A stretch of DNA of 64,000 bases from the NCBI GenBank assembly GCA_965223955.1, contig OZ245029.1, forward strand, positions 1,860,001 to 1,924,000, written 5' to 3'. This document shows, piece by piece, positions 50,773-59,785 of the stretch (its first letter is position 1; each line of letters starts with the position of its first letter). The notes under the pieces were generated by a model, which saw nothing but the letters and a program-made list of their open reading frames with translations, was not told the DNA's origin and ran no database searches. Position numbers and translations under genes: made by a program. Source of the stretch: Bin75 sp965223955 (GTDB lineage Bacteria; Nitrospirota; Nitrospiria; Nitrospirales; UBA8639).

Positions 50773-51444
50773 TTACAGCGGTTTGTGGTTTTCAAACGTC
50801 ATGGTACGTGTCACCGTGGCGCCTTTTTCATAGGAAATGATGCGGCGGGTTGCAGGCAGATCCGCATTCCCCACCCTGGTGTGAGAATCCGAGAAGCTCT
50901 CCACGTTTGCCAGTGAGCCATCCTTGGGCGAGTAGTAATACACGGTATAGCGGGTCGTGAGATGTTTCTCGTCCTGTGTCAACGCGCTATCCTCGACGTT
51001 AATCGTAAAGGCTACGTGCGGCATCTTTCTGTTAATCTGGGTGAGGCGGTCATCCTTGACCCGATAAGTGGAACCCATGGAATCGCCTAAACCGATGCGG
51101 GGGCCCTGGGGATGATTCTCTCCACCCTCAAAAGACAAATGATATTTCCCATCGGATTCCTCGAAGGTTCGCGGCCCACGATGCGCGGCGATCATTGAAA
51201 TTTGACCCTGAGCCCACTTTTGAAGTTCTTCATTCGGAAGAGACACTTCGACTTCTTTTGATGATTTGACCGTGACTTTCCCCGAGGTTTCCTCACCATT
51301 CACGTTGATGCGAAGATCGGCTTCGAATCCTCCAAAGGTATCGGGCCACCGTGAGGTTTTCGCAAACGCCCGTCGTAAGAGTTCGCGAGCCTTGGGGTCA
51401 TCGGTGGTTTCGGTTTTGGCTTCTTCACGTGTATACGTTTCCAT
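50773..51444 (-). CDS. DUF3386 protein
   Basis: A 223-residue protein of the DUF3386 family, common in cyanobacteria. The pattern PKARELLRRAFAKTSRWPDTFGGFEADLRINVNGEETSGKVTV is followed by repeated beta-hairpins (QINRKMPHVAFTINVEDS, YTVYYYSPKDGSLANVESFSDSHTRVGNADLPATRRIISYE). There is no signal peptide. GGAG precedes the ATG. The family has no proven function. It converges on the TPM gene and lies before a 304-bp gap with a dispersed repeat. Confidence 0.78.
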   Translation of the reverse strand: METYTREEAKTETTDDPKARELLRRAFAKTSRWPDTFGGFEADLRINVNGEETSGKVTVKSSKEVEVSLPNEELQKWAQGQISMIAAHRGPRTFEESDGKYHLSFEGGENHPQGPRIGLGDSMGSTYRVKDDRLTQINRKMPHVAFTINVEDSALTQDEKHLTTRYTVYYYSPKDGSLANVESFSDSHTRVGNADLPATRRIISYEKGATVTRTMTFENHKPL

Positions 51445-51748
51445 TGTTACGCTCCTTCGTTATAAGAAAAATTGGACATGGATAAATAGAAAACTCTCCC
51501 TTCGACAAGCTCAGGACAGGCATTGCCGTATCATAAAAAAAATCACCGGAGCAGGACAACTGATTCTCCTCCTCAAGTGAGCCTGTCTTATCGCAAACAC
51601 ATAGCATCGAGCATTGCGTGAGAATGTTTCCCACCTCTAGCATCAAGCTCTGTCTTTCCTTTATGATACAAGTCTGTTCTCAAGGTCAAATCCATCGACC
51701 CGGTAGTCCACGACAAAGCCATTCGCACGGAAGCAAAAGGCTCCTTTT
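51445..51748. other. Intergenic region with dispersed repeat
   Basis: No gene. It holds a CCCTTCGACAAGCTCAGG-type repeat at 51498-51520 (related to the 24-bp insert at 50667-50690) and AT-rich DNA suitable for promoters of the flanking divergent genes. Confidence 0.5.
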
Positions 51749-52612
51749 ATGAAAAGATCTCGCAAGAATGCCGGCACACGTCCGCTTATGGCTGACCGGG
51801 CCGATCCTCATGTCCTGTATGAAAAAAGCGTGCAAAGTCCGGACTTTGACCTTCCGTTTTTTGCCGAGTACTTCGAGAACCATACGGGCCGTCCCCTGCG
51901 CTTGCTGCGTGAAGATTTCTGCGGTACCGCCGCGTTGTCCGCGTATTTCGTGACTCAACACCCCGAAAACCATGCCATCGGCGTCGATCTGGATTGGCCG
52001 ACGCTTAATTGGGGCATAAAACATCACGTATCGCCCTTGCCCGTGGATCAGCAAAACCGCCTGACGCTCATCCATGGCAACGTTTTGGATTCTCATTCCT
52101 CGCAAGTTCAATTGGCAGTGGCTTTGAATTTCAGCTACATGATCTTCAAGGATCGCCCCACGCTCCGGCAATATTTCAAAAGAGCGAAAGAATCGCTTCA
52201 GCCCGGCGGCATGTTTATATTGGACATTTGGGGAGGCAGCGAAAGCCAGGTCTTGCAGGAAGAACCCCGTGACATCGACAACCCCGAAGATGACGGCATT
52301 GGCGATTTTACCTTCATTTGGGATCAGGACGCCTTCGACCCCACAACGTACTTCTGTACGATGCGCATGCATTTCACCTTTCAGGACGGCAGTGAAATGC
52401 GTAATGCCTTCGTCTATGACTGGCGCATGTGGACCATGCCCGAAGTCATGGAATTAATGAACGAGGCCGGGTTCCGGGACGTGCATTTCCTGTGGGAAGG
52501 CACCAACCGAAAGACCAACGAAGGGACCGGCACCTATCATCGTGTCGAAAAGGGTGACGCCGATTTAGCGTGGGTGACCTATATCGTAGGCGTCAATCCC
52601 AATACGGATTGA
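51749..52612 (+). CDS. SAM-dependent methyltransferase (class I)
   Basis: A 287-residue class I methyltransferase. SAM-binding regions are DFCGTAALSAYFVTQHPENHAIGVDLDWPTL (the GxG loop reads CGTAAL, the acidic residue is GVDLD) and LTLIHGNVLDSHSSQ. LQPGGMFILDIWGG is motif IV. The region DFTFIWDQDAFDPTTYFCTMRMHFTFQDGSEMRNAFVYDWRMWTMPEVMELMNEAGF looks like a substrate-recognition part. A basic N-terminus precedes. The target is unknown. It is separated from purL by 73 bp, so it may share a promoter but not a pathway. Confidence 0.75.
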   Translation: MKRSRKNAGTRPLMADRADPHVLYEKSVQSPDFDLPFFAEYFENHTGRPLRLLREDFCGTAALSAYFVTQHPENHAIGVDLDWPTLNWGIKHHVSPLPVDQQNRLTLIHGNVLDSHSSQVQLAVALNFSYMIFKDRPTLRQYFKRAKESLQPGGMFILDIWGGSESQVLQEEPRDIDNPEDDGIGDFTFIWDQDAFDPTTYFCTMRMHFTFQDGSEMRNAFVYDWRMWTMPEVMELMNEAGFRDVHFLWEGTNRKTNEGTGTYHRVEKGDADLAWVTYIVGVNPNTD

Positions 52613-52685
52613 GCGTATCTCCCGCTCTACCACCGGCTTCTGACTATACCGTCGAACACATAATTAAAGTCATACCTTAAGTTTT

Positions 52686-54929
52686 ATGGAGCATTCACCG
52701 CCTCACATGACACCGGAAGTGATTCAACGGCACGGCCTGACGGAGGAGGAATTCGAGCAAATCCTCACGCATCTGGGTCGTGAGCCCAATCTGACGGAAC
52801 TCGGAATCTTTTCGGTCATGTGGAGCGAGCATTGTTCCTATAAAAGTTCCCGGATCCATTTGAAGCGCTTTCCCACCGAAGGGGAGCGGGTGGTCCAGGG
52901 ACCGGGAGAGAATGCCGGAGCCGTGGATATCGGCGAGGGGCTCTCCGCCGTCTTTAAAATGGAGTCCCATAATCACCCTTCGTTTATCGAACCCTTTCAG
53001 GGCGCGGCGACCGGGGTCGGCGGGATCCTGCGCGACATTTTCACCATGGGCGCACGGCCGATCGCCTTGCTGGACTCCCTTCGGTTCGGTGAATTGGACC
53101 TTCCGAAGAATCGTCATTTGCTGAAAGGCGTGGTTTCCGGCATTTCCTGGTACGGGAACTGTATTGGGGTTCCCACGGTCGGCGGCGAAATCGCCTTTAA
53201 CGACATCTACGCCAAAAACCCCTTGGTGAACGTCTTTTGTCTGGGAATTGTGAAAACCGATCAATTGCTTCGAGGCCAGGCCGGCGGTGTCGGCAACCCG
53301 GTGTTGTATATCGGCGCAAAAACCGGGCGTGACGGCATCCACGGTGCCACGATGGCTTCGGACAGTTTTGACGATGCTTCGGAACAGAAGCGACCGAACG
53401 TGCAGGTCGGCGATCCTTTTCTGGAAAAATTGCTCCTGGAAGCCTGCCTGGAATTCCTGGACCAAGGGCTCCTAGTCGGCATTCAGGACATGGGCGCGGC
53501 CGGTCTCACGAGTTCATCATGTGAAATGGCCTCCCGGGCCGGAACGGGCATCGAGCTGGAATTGGCCGACGTACCTCGCCGCGAGCCGAATATGACGCCC
53601 TATGAATTGATGCTTTCGGAATCCCAGGAACGCATGTTACTCGTGGCCGAGGCCGGAAAAGAAGACCGGGTTATTGCCATTTGCCAAAAATGGGGGATTG
53701 ACGCGGCGGTGATCGGGAAGGTCACGGACGACGGGTTCGTGCGCGTGAAGGAGCAGGGGAGGGTGGTGGCTGAGATTCCCGCCAAGGCCCTGGTGGATGA
53801 AAGTCCCAAGTATGAGCGTCCGGCTAAGCCCCCCGAGTACCAGGAACTCCTGCAATCCCTGACGGTTGAAAATCTGTCTGATGTGCAGGATGCAGGGAAC
53901 GTCCTGCTCCGGTTACTGGATTCGCCGACGATTGCCAGCAAAGCCTGGGTCTATCGACAATACGACCACATGGTGGGCATCAATACCATTGTCCGACCGG
54001 GTTCGGATGCGGCCGTGGTGCGTATCAAAGACACGAACAAGGCCTTGGCCATCACAACGGACGGCAACAGCCGGTACTGCCTCCTGAACCCATACATGGG
54101 CGGCACACTGGCCGTGGCGGAAGCAGCCCGGAATTTAGTGTGCTCGGGCGCGCAGCCCATTGGGGTGACGGATTGCCTGAATTTTGGAAACCCCGAGCGA
54201 CCGGACATCATGTGGCAGTTCGTGTTGGCCGTCGAAGGCATTGCCGATGCGTGTCGGACCTTTCACATCCCCGTTGTCAGCGGTAACGTCAGCCTGTATA
54301 ACGAAACTAACGGCCTGTCCATTTATCCCACGCCTATCATAGGCATGGTCGGGCTCATCGAGCCGGCCGAGCACGTGACCACTCAATGGTTTAAAAATCC
54401 CGGAGATCGGATTATTTTTTTAGGAGAGACCAAGGAAGATTTGGGTGGAACCGAATATTTGAAAGTCGTACATTATCGGGAGCAGGGGGCTCCTCCATGG
54501 ATCAATCTCGAGACGGAAAAAGCCTTGCACGATTGCACGCTCCGATTGATTGCGGAAGGCTTGGTGCAATCGGCGCACGATTGTTCGGACGGGGGATTGG
54601 CCGTGACGGTGGCGGAATGTTGCCTTTCACCTCAGGTGGCCCAAGGCAAACCGTTGGGCGCGACAATCCGGCTTGATTCGAACGGGCTTCGGACGGACGA
54701 ATTGCTCTTTGGGGAAAGTCCTTCACGCATCATTCTATCGGTATCGCCTGCACAAGCCGAACACGTGCTGGCCATTGCCCGTGAGCATGAGGTGCCCGCC
54801 CGGGATATTGGCACGGTCGGCGACGACCGTTTGATCGTTCATGTTCATGAGCGACCAGCGATCGATGTGCCGGTTACCGTATTATTCGAACAATGGAGCC
54901 GAAGTTTGGAATTGAAATTGTCCGCCTGA
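52686..54929 (+). CDS. purL: Phosphoribosylformylglycinamidine synthase II
   Basis: FGAM synthase large subunit (small PurL form) of purine synthesis, 747 residues. This is the form that works with PurQ and PurS. Conserved parts are FSVMWSEHCSYKSSRIHLK, GENAGAVDIGEGLSAVFKMESHNHPSFIEPFQGAATGVGGILRDIFTMGARPI, GGEIAFN, GGVGNPVLYIGAKTGRDGIHGATMASD and later VLSGNVSLYNE-type and HDCSDGGLAVTVAECC. No PurQ or PurS gene is next to it. purF follows after a family B repeat. Confidence 0.95.
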   Translation: MEHSPPHMTPEVIQRHGLTEEEFEQILTHLGREPNLTELGIFSVMWSEHCSYKSSRIHLKRFPTEGERVVQGPGENAGAVDIGEGLSAVFKMESHNHPSFIEPFQGAATGVGGILRDIFTMGARPIALLDSLRFGELDLPKNRHLLKGVVSGISWYGNCIGVPTVGGEIAFNDIYAKNPLVNVFCLGIVKTDQLLRGQAGGVGNPVLYIGAKTGRDGIHGATMASDSFDDASEQKRPNVQVGDPFLEKLLLEACLEFLDQGLLVGIQDMGAAGLTSSSCEMASRAGTGIELELADVPRREPNMTPYELMLSESQERMLLVAEAGKEDRVIAICQKWGIDAAVIGKVTDDGFVRVKEQGRVVAEIPAKALVDESPKYERPAKPPEYQELLQSLTVENLSDVQDAGNVLLRLLDSPTIASKAWVYRQYDHMVGINTIVRPGSDAAVVRIKDTNKALAITTDGNSRYCLLNPYMGGTLAVAEAARNLVCSGAQPIGVTDCLNFGNPERPDIMWQFVLAVEGIADACRTFHIPVVSGNVSLYNETNGLSIYPTPIIGMVGLIEPAEHVTTQWFKNPGDRIIFLGETKEDLGGTEYLKVVHYREQGAPPWINLETEKALHDCTLRLIAEGLVQSAHDCSDGGLAVTVAECCLSPQVAQGKPLGATIRLDSNGLRTDELLFGESPSRIILSVSPAQAEHVLAIAREHEVPARDIGTVGDDRLIVHVHERPAIDVPVTVLFEQWSRSLELKLSA

Positions 54930-54974
54930 GTGGAGGCACCGGCAAGACTGAGCGCGCGGTTATCGAACATGTGG

Positions 54975-55064
54975 CTCTACCCCACCTGACCTCCCCTTAC
55001 AAAGGGGAGGAAAATTTCTTCCCGGTTCCCCTCCTTTGTAAGGAGGGGCGAAGGGGAGGTAGAG
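54975..55064. repeat. Palindromic repeat family B, reference copy
   Basis: 90 bp with ends CTCTACCCCACC and GGGGAGGTAGAG. Two hairpins, CCTCCCCTTACAAAGGGGAGG and CCCCTCCTTTGTAAGGAGGGG, face outward around a short AT centre. It lies between purL and purF and could also act as a transcription punctuation site. Confidence 0.88.
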
Positions 55065-55080
55065 ACCGAATTCTTGAGAT

Positions 55081-56541
55081 ATGAATAATTCGCCAAAAAG
55101 AACACACACGCCTTTTCATCTGGTTGCCCCGGACAAGTTTCATGATGAATGTGCGGTGTTTGGCATTTACGGGCATCGGGAAGCCGCCAATTTCACCTAT
55201 CTGGGGTTGTATGCGCTACAGCATCGCGGGCAGGAAGGGTCGGGAATCGTCTCGTCGGATGAACGAAATTTTTACATGGAAAAAGGCATCGGGCTGGTCT
55301 CGGAGATTTTCACAAAAAAAGAAATTCGCCGCCTGCGTGGAAACAAAGCCATCGGTCACAATCGGTATTCCACCGCCGGAGACAGCCACCTTCGCAACGT
55401 CCAACCGCTTACCGTCAATTTCGCATTCGGAAATTTGGCCGTGTCCCACAACGGCAATCTCACCAATGCATGGATGCTCCGGAGCGAACTCGAAGCCTAT
55501 GGCGCCATTTTTCAATCCGATTCCGATACGGAAGTGATCATCCATCTGATGGCCCATTCCAAAGGAGATACCTTACTCCAACGATTGACCGAAGCGCTCT
55601 CCCTGGTCCGAGGAGCCTATTCACTGGTGCTGCTGACCGATCAGGACCTGATCGCCGTGCGGGACCCCTATGGATTCCGGCCATTGTGTTTGGGAAAATT
55701 CAAAGACGCCTGGGTGGTCGCGTCAGAGACCTGTGCGTTTGATCTCATGGGAGGCGAGTTTATACGGGAAGTCGAGCCCGGAGAACTCATCGTCATAAAC
55801 GACAAGGGGATGACCTCGCATCACCCGTTTATCCTTCCCGAACGTCCTGCAAAATGCGTCTTTGAATACGTCTATTTTGCGAGACCGGATTCCAAAATAT
55901 TCGGCGACCACACCGTCTATCCCATTCGAAAAGCCTTGGGCCGGCAACTGGCCAAAGAAGCGTACGTGCCGGCCGACGTGGTCATTCCCGTCCCGGACTC
56001 CGGTGTGCCGGCGGCATTAGGGTATGCGGAAGGGTCGGGGATTCCGTTCGAAATCGGGCTCACTCGCAACCATTATATCGGCCGGACCTTTATCGAACCT
56101 GAACAATCCATTCGGCATTTTGGCGTAAAATTGAAATTAAACGTGGTGCCCGACGTCCTGAAAGGACTCCGCGTAGTGGTGGTGGATGATTCCATCGTGC
56201 GTGGCACGACAAGCCGAAAAATCATCAAAATGATCCGTAATGCCGGAGTCAAGGAAGTGCACGTGCGCATCAGTTCTCCGCCGACGATCGCTCCGTGTTT
56301 TTACGGCATTGACACGCCCACCCAAAAAGAACTGATCGGTTCGAGTCATTCCATCGAGGAAATCCGCAAATACATCACCGCCGACAGCCTCCAATACTTG
56401 AGTCTGGAGGGCATGCTGACCGCTGCCCCTGGTCGAAACGACCACTACTGCCATGCCTGCTTCACCGAACAATATCCCATATCCTTCACCAAAGCCGAAG
56501 AACTGCAACTCGGCTTGTTTGATGCCAATTCTTCCAAGTAG
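55081..56541 (+). CDS. purF: Amidophosphoribosyltransferase
   Basis: First enzyme of purine synthesis (PRPP plus glutamine), 486 residues. The N-terminal Ntn domain has the catalytic cysteine at residue 24 (HDECAVFGIYGH), preceded by a 23-residue propeptide removed in Bacillus-type enzymes. GLYALQHRGQEGSGIV and ASETCAFDLMG follow. The PRPP site is VVVVDDSIVRGTTSRKIIKM. Cysteines in PAKCVFEYVYFARPDS and at the C-terminus (DHYCHACFTEQYPI) fit the 4Fe-4S cluster of this class. It follows the family B repeat after purL. Confidence 0.95.
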   Translation: MNNSPKRTHTPFHLVAPDKFHDECAVFGIYGHREAANFTYLGLYALQHRGQEGSGIVSSDERNFYMEKGIGLVSEIFTKKEIRRLRGNKAIGHNRYSTAGDSHLRNVQPLTVNFAFGNLAVSHNGNLTNAWMLRSELEAYGAIFQSDSDTEVIIHLMAHSKGDTLLQRLTEALSLVRGAYSLVLLTDQDLIAVRDPYGFRPLCLGKFKDAWVVASETCAFDLMGGEFIREVEPGELIVINDKGMTSHHPFILPERPAKCVFEYVYFARPDSKIFGDHTVYPIRKALGRQLAKEAYVPADVVIPVPDSGVPAALGYAEGSGIPFEIGLTRNHYIGRTFIEPEQSIRHFGVKLKLNVVPDVLKGLRVVVVDDSIVRGTTSRKIIKMIRNAGVKEVHVRISSPPTIAPCFYGIDTPTQKELIGSSHSIEEIRKYITADSLQYLSLEGMLTAAPGRNDHYCHACFTEQYPISFTKAEELQLGLFDANSSK

Positions 56542-56805
56542 CCGATTGCTTTTTGGAGAATCTCTCGTACAGGCTTACCGCCTGCATCCTAAGAGATGAC
56601 GAGGGTCAGGTGGTCATCCTGAGCTTGCCCTGCTTGTCCTGCTTGTCCTGAGCGAAGCGAAGGAACTAAGCGAAGGAACTAAGCGAAGGGCTTGCGAAGG
56701 ATCTCGTCGTTGAGGTACGTGGTTGTTGAAACTACGAGATTCCTTCCTTCGAAAGACCCTTCGCAAAACTCAGGGCGTACTCAGGACAGGCGCTTCGCTC
56801 GGAAT
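56542..56805. repeat. Repeat-rich gap before the insertion sequence
   Basis: Contains family A-like segments, a 13-bp unit GCGAAGGAACTAA in tandem (56657-56669 and 56670-56682, third partial), a repeated TGCTTGTCC unit, and a GCTTCGCTCGGAAT end at 56792-56805 that matches a family A arm. The insertion sequence follows exactly at this point. Confidence 0.75.
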
Positions 56806-57885
56806 GGGAATAAATGCCAAAAAGAGTTGGGGATAATGGAAGAAAGTTGTTGGATGACGGTAAGTTACCGCTATTTGTATTGAAGGCGTTCAACAAAGTG
56901 AGGCTGGGATGAGCAAAAAAGCCCTGTCCGCAGTGTGGCTCGAAGGAGGTGCAGCGCTATGGCATCAACCGACAAGGCAAACAACGCTGGCATTGTCGCC
57001 AATGTGCGCGCACCTTCATATGGCGCAATCCGGCCAACCGCTACCAGCAGCGACGGGTATGGTTCAAACGCTGGATTATGGAGGGCTACACCGTCCGCCA
57101 ACTGGCCGCCCACAGTGGCTACAGCCCGCGGACGCTTCATCGAATCATTGCGCATTGGTTGCAACAGCCACCTCCCCTGGCGGGCGAGTTCTCGGCGGCC
57201 CGCCATCTGATCCTCGATGGCACCTTTCTGGATCGCCGGAAAGGCGTCTTTGCGGTGATGGATGCGGCCCGCTTCGCCGTGGTGTATGCGGCCCCCGAAA
57301 TGGCGGAGGGCCCTGCGCATTTGCAGCCGTTTTGCACCACGCTGGCCCACCACGGGTTAACGCCTTGCAGTGCGACCGTCGATGGCAACCTGCACTTGCT
57401 CCGGATCTTGCGCCAAGTGTGGCCGACGATCGTCATTCAACGCTGTCTGGTCCACATCCAACGGCAAGGCCTCAGTTGGTGTCGCCAGTCGCCCAAACGT
57501 CCAGACGCCCGGCACCTGCGCGCCTTGTTTCGCCACGTCATGGCGATCCGCACCGTGGCCGAGCGGGATCAGTTCATCGCTCAGGTGCAGGCCTGGGAGG
57601 CACGGTACGGGCAGCGCCTGGCACGCCAGGCCGAACGAGGGCGCGTTTTCAGCGATCTCAAACGTGCCCGGAGTATGTTACTCGCCGCCTTGCCAAACAT
57701 GTTTCACTATCTCGACGATCCCGTGATCCCGAAATCCACCAACGCCTTAGAGGGATATTTCGCCCGACTCAAACACAAGTATCGGCAACACCGCGGGCTC
57801 GTACGGCCCCATCGGAATGCCTATTTGCAATGGTATGTCTATCTTTGCCCTCGATAGAAACCAACTCTTTTTGGCATTTATTCCC
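56806..57885 (+). mobile_element. Insertion sequence, 1,080 bp
   Basis: Perfect 25-bp terminal inverted repeats: 56806-56830 and 57861-57885 (start GGGAATAAATGCC). The flanking 5-bp direct repeats GGAAT (56801-56805 and 57886-57890) are the target duplication. Removing the element rejoins GCTTCGCTC with GGAATGACAG, restoring a family A repeat. It encodes one DDE-type transposase with an N-terminal frameshift. The IS family is not settled; the transposase resembles the IS256/IS1249-like group with a zinc-ribbon end. Confidence 0.9.
56949..57857 (+). CDS. DDE transposase, N-terminus frameshifted
   Basis: The 302-residue main ORF of the insertion sequence. DDE residues Asp90 (LILDGTFL), Asp145 (TVDGNLH) and Glu268 (NALEGYF) are intact, with RCLVHIQRQG nearby. 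A zinc-ribbon cysteine pair (CRQC) is at the N-terminus. A fuller N-terminus with a first CPQC pair lies in this frame from 56919, but the only ATG (56909) is in a different frame; a run of six A (56915-56920) marks the likely extra base. The transposase may need frameshifting or be inactive. The GTG at 56949 with AAGGAGGT is a possible internal start. Confidence 0.8.
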   Translation: MQRYGINRQGKQRWHCRQCARTFIWRNPANRYQQRRVWFKRWIMEGYTVRQLAAHSGYSPRTLHRIIAHWLQQPPPLAGEFSAARHLILDGTFLDRRKGVFAVMDAARFAVVYAAPEMAEGPAHLQPFCTTLAHHGLTPCSATVDGNLHLLRILRQVWPTIVIQRCLVHIQRQGLSWCRQSPKRPDARHLRALFRHVMAIRTVAERDQFIAQVQAWEARYGQRLARQAERGRVFSDLKRARSMLLAALPNMFHYLDDPVIPKSTNALEGYFARLKHKYRQHRGLVRPHRNAYLQWYVYLCPR

Positions 57886-58115
57886 GGAATGACAGATTCG
57901 GGCATCTTTGGTTATTTTCCCCTTCCGTCATTCCCGACGTTTGTAATCGGGAATCCAGAGTTTTTTGTCTTTCTCTGACCTATAATGACTCGTTTTGAGA
58001 TAACGTCAGGGAAACTGCACGTCCTCCATTAATTGCCCGCCTGAAAAATCGTGTGTTAAGATTCCGTATGGGCTTGCTGTCGCTTGCCTGCATTGCTTAT
58101 TAAGTGGAGGATGCC
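57858..58115. other. Gap after the insertion sequence
   Basis: It continues the interrupted family A repeat, then a GTCATTCCCGACG-type repeat (57927-57960), and a stretch that precedes the TlpA-like gene. No gene is seen. Confidence 0.5.
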
Positions 58116-58649
58116 ATGAAACGCCAAATCTTTTTACCGGTTACGCTTTCCATAGCCATGGTGACAATCGCCTGGGCCGGTGGGTTTTTTAAAGTCGGGG
58201 AGACGGCTCCGTCGTTCTCGCTCACCTCGGTCACGGGGGAAACCGTCTCGCTGCAGGACTTGCAAGGCAAAGTCGTGGTGCTTGGCCTTTTTCATATTTG
58301 CGAACCGTGTTTGATTCAAAGCACGAATTTACAAAAAGTATATGAAGCCACACGCGGACAGAACGTCGCGGTGATCGGCGTGAACTCCTCGGGTGATTCC
58401 CAGGCCGACGTCCTGGAATTTCTCAGCGTTTTTCCCATGAAAGTCACGTATCCCTATCTCACGGACCCGGACCAGATTACCGATAAGTTGTACGGCGGAG
58501 GACGTTTTATTCCGAACGTGTATATCCTGGATCAAAACGGCGTGATCCGGTGGCAACGAGTCGGCAATATGGATTTGGCGAACCATACGGCGATTCTGGA
58601 TGAGGTGAACAAATTATTGGGGACATCTTCCGGATCGACCGCCTTATGA
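58116..58649 (+). CDS. TlpA-like exported thioredoxin-fold protein
   Basis: A 177-residue periplasmic thioredoxin-fold protein. A signal peptide covers about 1-21. The active site CEPC is at Cys62 and Cys65 (LGLFHICEPCLIQS). FKVGETAPSFSLTSVTGETVSLQDLQGKVVVLG is the AhpC/TSA-TlpA opening, and the cis-Pro segment IPNVYILDQNGVIRW is kept. It would reduce or oxidise periplasmic cysteines, perhaps in cytochrome assembly. GGAGG precedes ATG 58116. The next gene, a small hypothetical, begins 111 bp further. Confidence 0.83.
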   Translation: MKRQIFLPVTLSIAMVTIAWAGGFFKVGETAPSFSLTSVTGETVSLQDLQGKVVVLGLFHICEPCLIQSTNLQKVYEATRGQNVAVIGVNSSGDSQADVLEFLSVFPMKVTYPYLTDPDQITDKLYGGGRFIPNVYILDQNGVIRWQRVGNMDLANHTAILDEVNKLLGTSSGSTAL

Positions 58650-58760
58650 GATTGTGCGCCACGCCGTCTCTCGAAATCTTGCCGGACGACGAGCCGGGCC
58701 GTGGCGATCATCAGGCCCGTCGTCAGTTCTCCCATTTGAGCGAAAGGATTCAAAAACGAA

Positions 58761-59000
58761 ATGGATGAGTTTGAAGAGGGGAAAGCGAAGTTCCTTGAAC
58801 TGGTGAAGGGTATTGAAAGCACGGTCGAGGTGGTCATTCCGACCACTCCTTCCCAGGGCCGGTTTTTGATTTCTCTGACCAAGGGAGCCAATCGAAAATT
58901 TATCACGGTGCCGGAAGACGATATTCTTGACCTGCCTTCGGAAGAGGACGTCCTTTCCAAAACGACGACCATGCTACAGGAGGCGATCGCCGAACTATGA
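58761..59000 (+). CDS. Hypothetical small protein
   Basis: A 79-residue acidic protein (MDEFEEGKAKFLELVKGIESTVEVVIPTTPSQGRFLISLTKGANRKFITVPEDDIL). It resembles a small beta-strand domain with helices at both ends. Its stop overlaps the next gene's ATG (ATGA), so the two are coupled. I do not recognise the family. The neighbour is a metallo-beta-lactamase-fold protein, so a shared role is possible. Confidence 0.65.
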   Translation: MDEFEEGKAKFLELVKGIESTVEVVIPTTPSQGRFLISLTKGANRKFITVPEDDILDLPSEEDVLSKTTTMLQEAIAEL

Positions 59001-59590
59001 AGCCGATTCTACCAGGGATAGCCACGTGGTCGTGGTTTTCCGAGGAAAAGCAGATTAATTTTAACGGCCACCTGTTGGACGTGGGCGAACATCGAATCCT
59101 GGTCGATCCTCCGCCTCTCTCCGATGCCGATTTGTCGCAACTGAGGAATGCGGGGCAACTCGATTACATTCTTCTCACCAATCGGGATCATGAACGGGAA
59201 AGCGCGACCTACAAAGACGCATTGAACACTCGCGTGTACGTTCCCCAGTCCGATGCCCCGGAAATGTCGGTGACTCCCGAAAAGACCTTTGTCGACGGAG
59301 AATTGCTGCCGGGCGGGATTTGGGTCGTGCACCTCTCTCATCAAAAATCACCAGGCGAATCGGCCCTGTTTCTCCAACAAGGACGAGGCATTCTTATTGT
59401 CGGCGACGCCTTGCTGGGCAAGCCTGAAGGGTCGGTGAGTATGCTGCCTGCCGAGAAGTACGCCGATCCCGCCAAGGCGCGTGAAGGATTGCGTCGATTG
59501 CTCAAATACAATTTCGATTCGCTCCTGGTCGGGGACGGGACCTCTATTTTGGCCGGCGCCAAAGCCATTGTTGCGCAGGCGTTGGAGTAG
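58997..59590 (+). CDS. MBL-fold protein with altered metal site
   Basis: A 197-residue protein with the metallo-beta-lactamase fold. It shows GHLLDVGEHRILVDPPPLSDADL and LDYILLTNRDHERESATY, where the usual HxHxDH is replaced by NRDHER, and VVGDALLGKPEG followed by LLVGDGTSILAG, which takes the place of the final His. Fewer than the normal number of metal ligands remain, so it may bind a metal poorly or act as a binding protein. It overlaps the upstream small gene by 4 bp. Function unknown. Confidence 0.7.
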   Translation: MKPILPGIATWSWFSEEKQINFNGHLLDVGEHRILVDPPPLSDADLSQLRNAGQLDYILLTNRDHERESATYKDALNTRVYVPQSDAPEMSVTPEKTFVDGELLPGGIWVVHLSHQKSPGESALFLQQGRGILIVGDALLGKPEGSVSMLPAEKYADPAKAREGLRRLLKYNFDSLLVGDGTSILAGAKAIVAQALE

Positions 59591-59631
59591 ACAAGAACCA
59601 TGACCTGTCTGCTCCAAGAATAGCCCGAATC

Positions 59632-59715
59632 TGTCATTCCGAGCGAAGAGAGGAATCTCTCCATCAACAATTGAATTCTTGGAAAAGCAGATCCTTCGCT
59701 TCGCTCAGGATGACA
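59632..59715. repeat. Palindromic repeat family A, copy 3
   Basis: Starts TGTCATTCCGAGCGAAG and ends GCTCAGGATGACA, with AGGAATCTCT and AGATCCTTCG inside, like 6104-6187. The ATAGCCCGAATCTGTCATTCC just before it recurs at 62519-62539. Confidence 0.8.
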
Positions 59716-59785
59716 ACTTGGACCATTTTTATCTCTTAGGGTGCAGCGCTGACACTCTCCGGAAACATTTCAAATTAAAACAACC

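Noticed and set aside
56909..57892. Second transposase reading frame as a separate gene
   Set aside because: It is the out-of-frame reading of the same sequence and shows no DDE residues.
58532..58972. Minus-strand ORF crossing the gap after the TlpA-like gene
   Set aside because: It overlaps two plus-strand genes with better signals; its open stretch in the 111-bp gap is short and unsupported.
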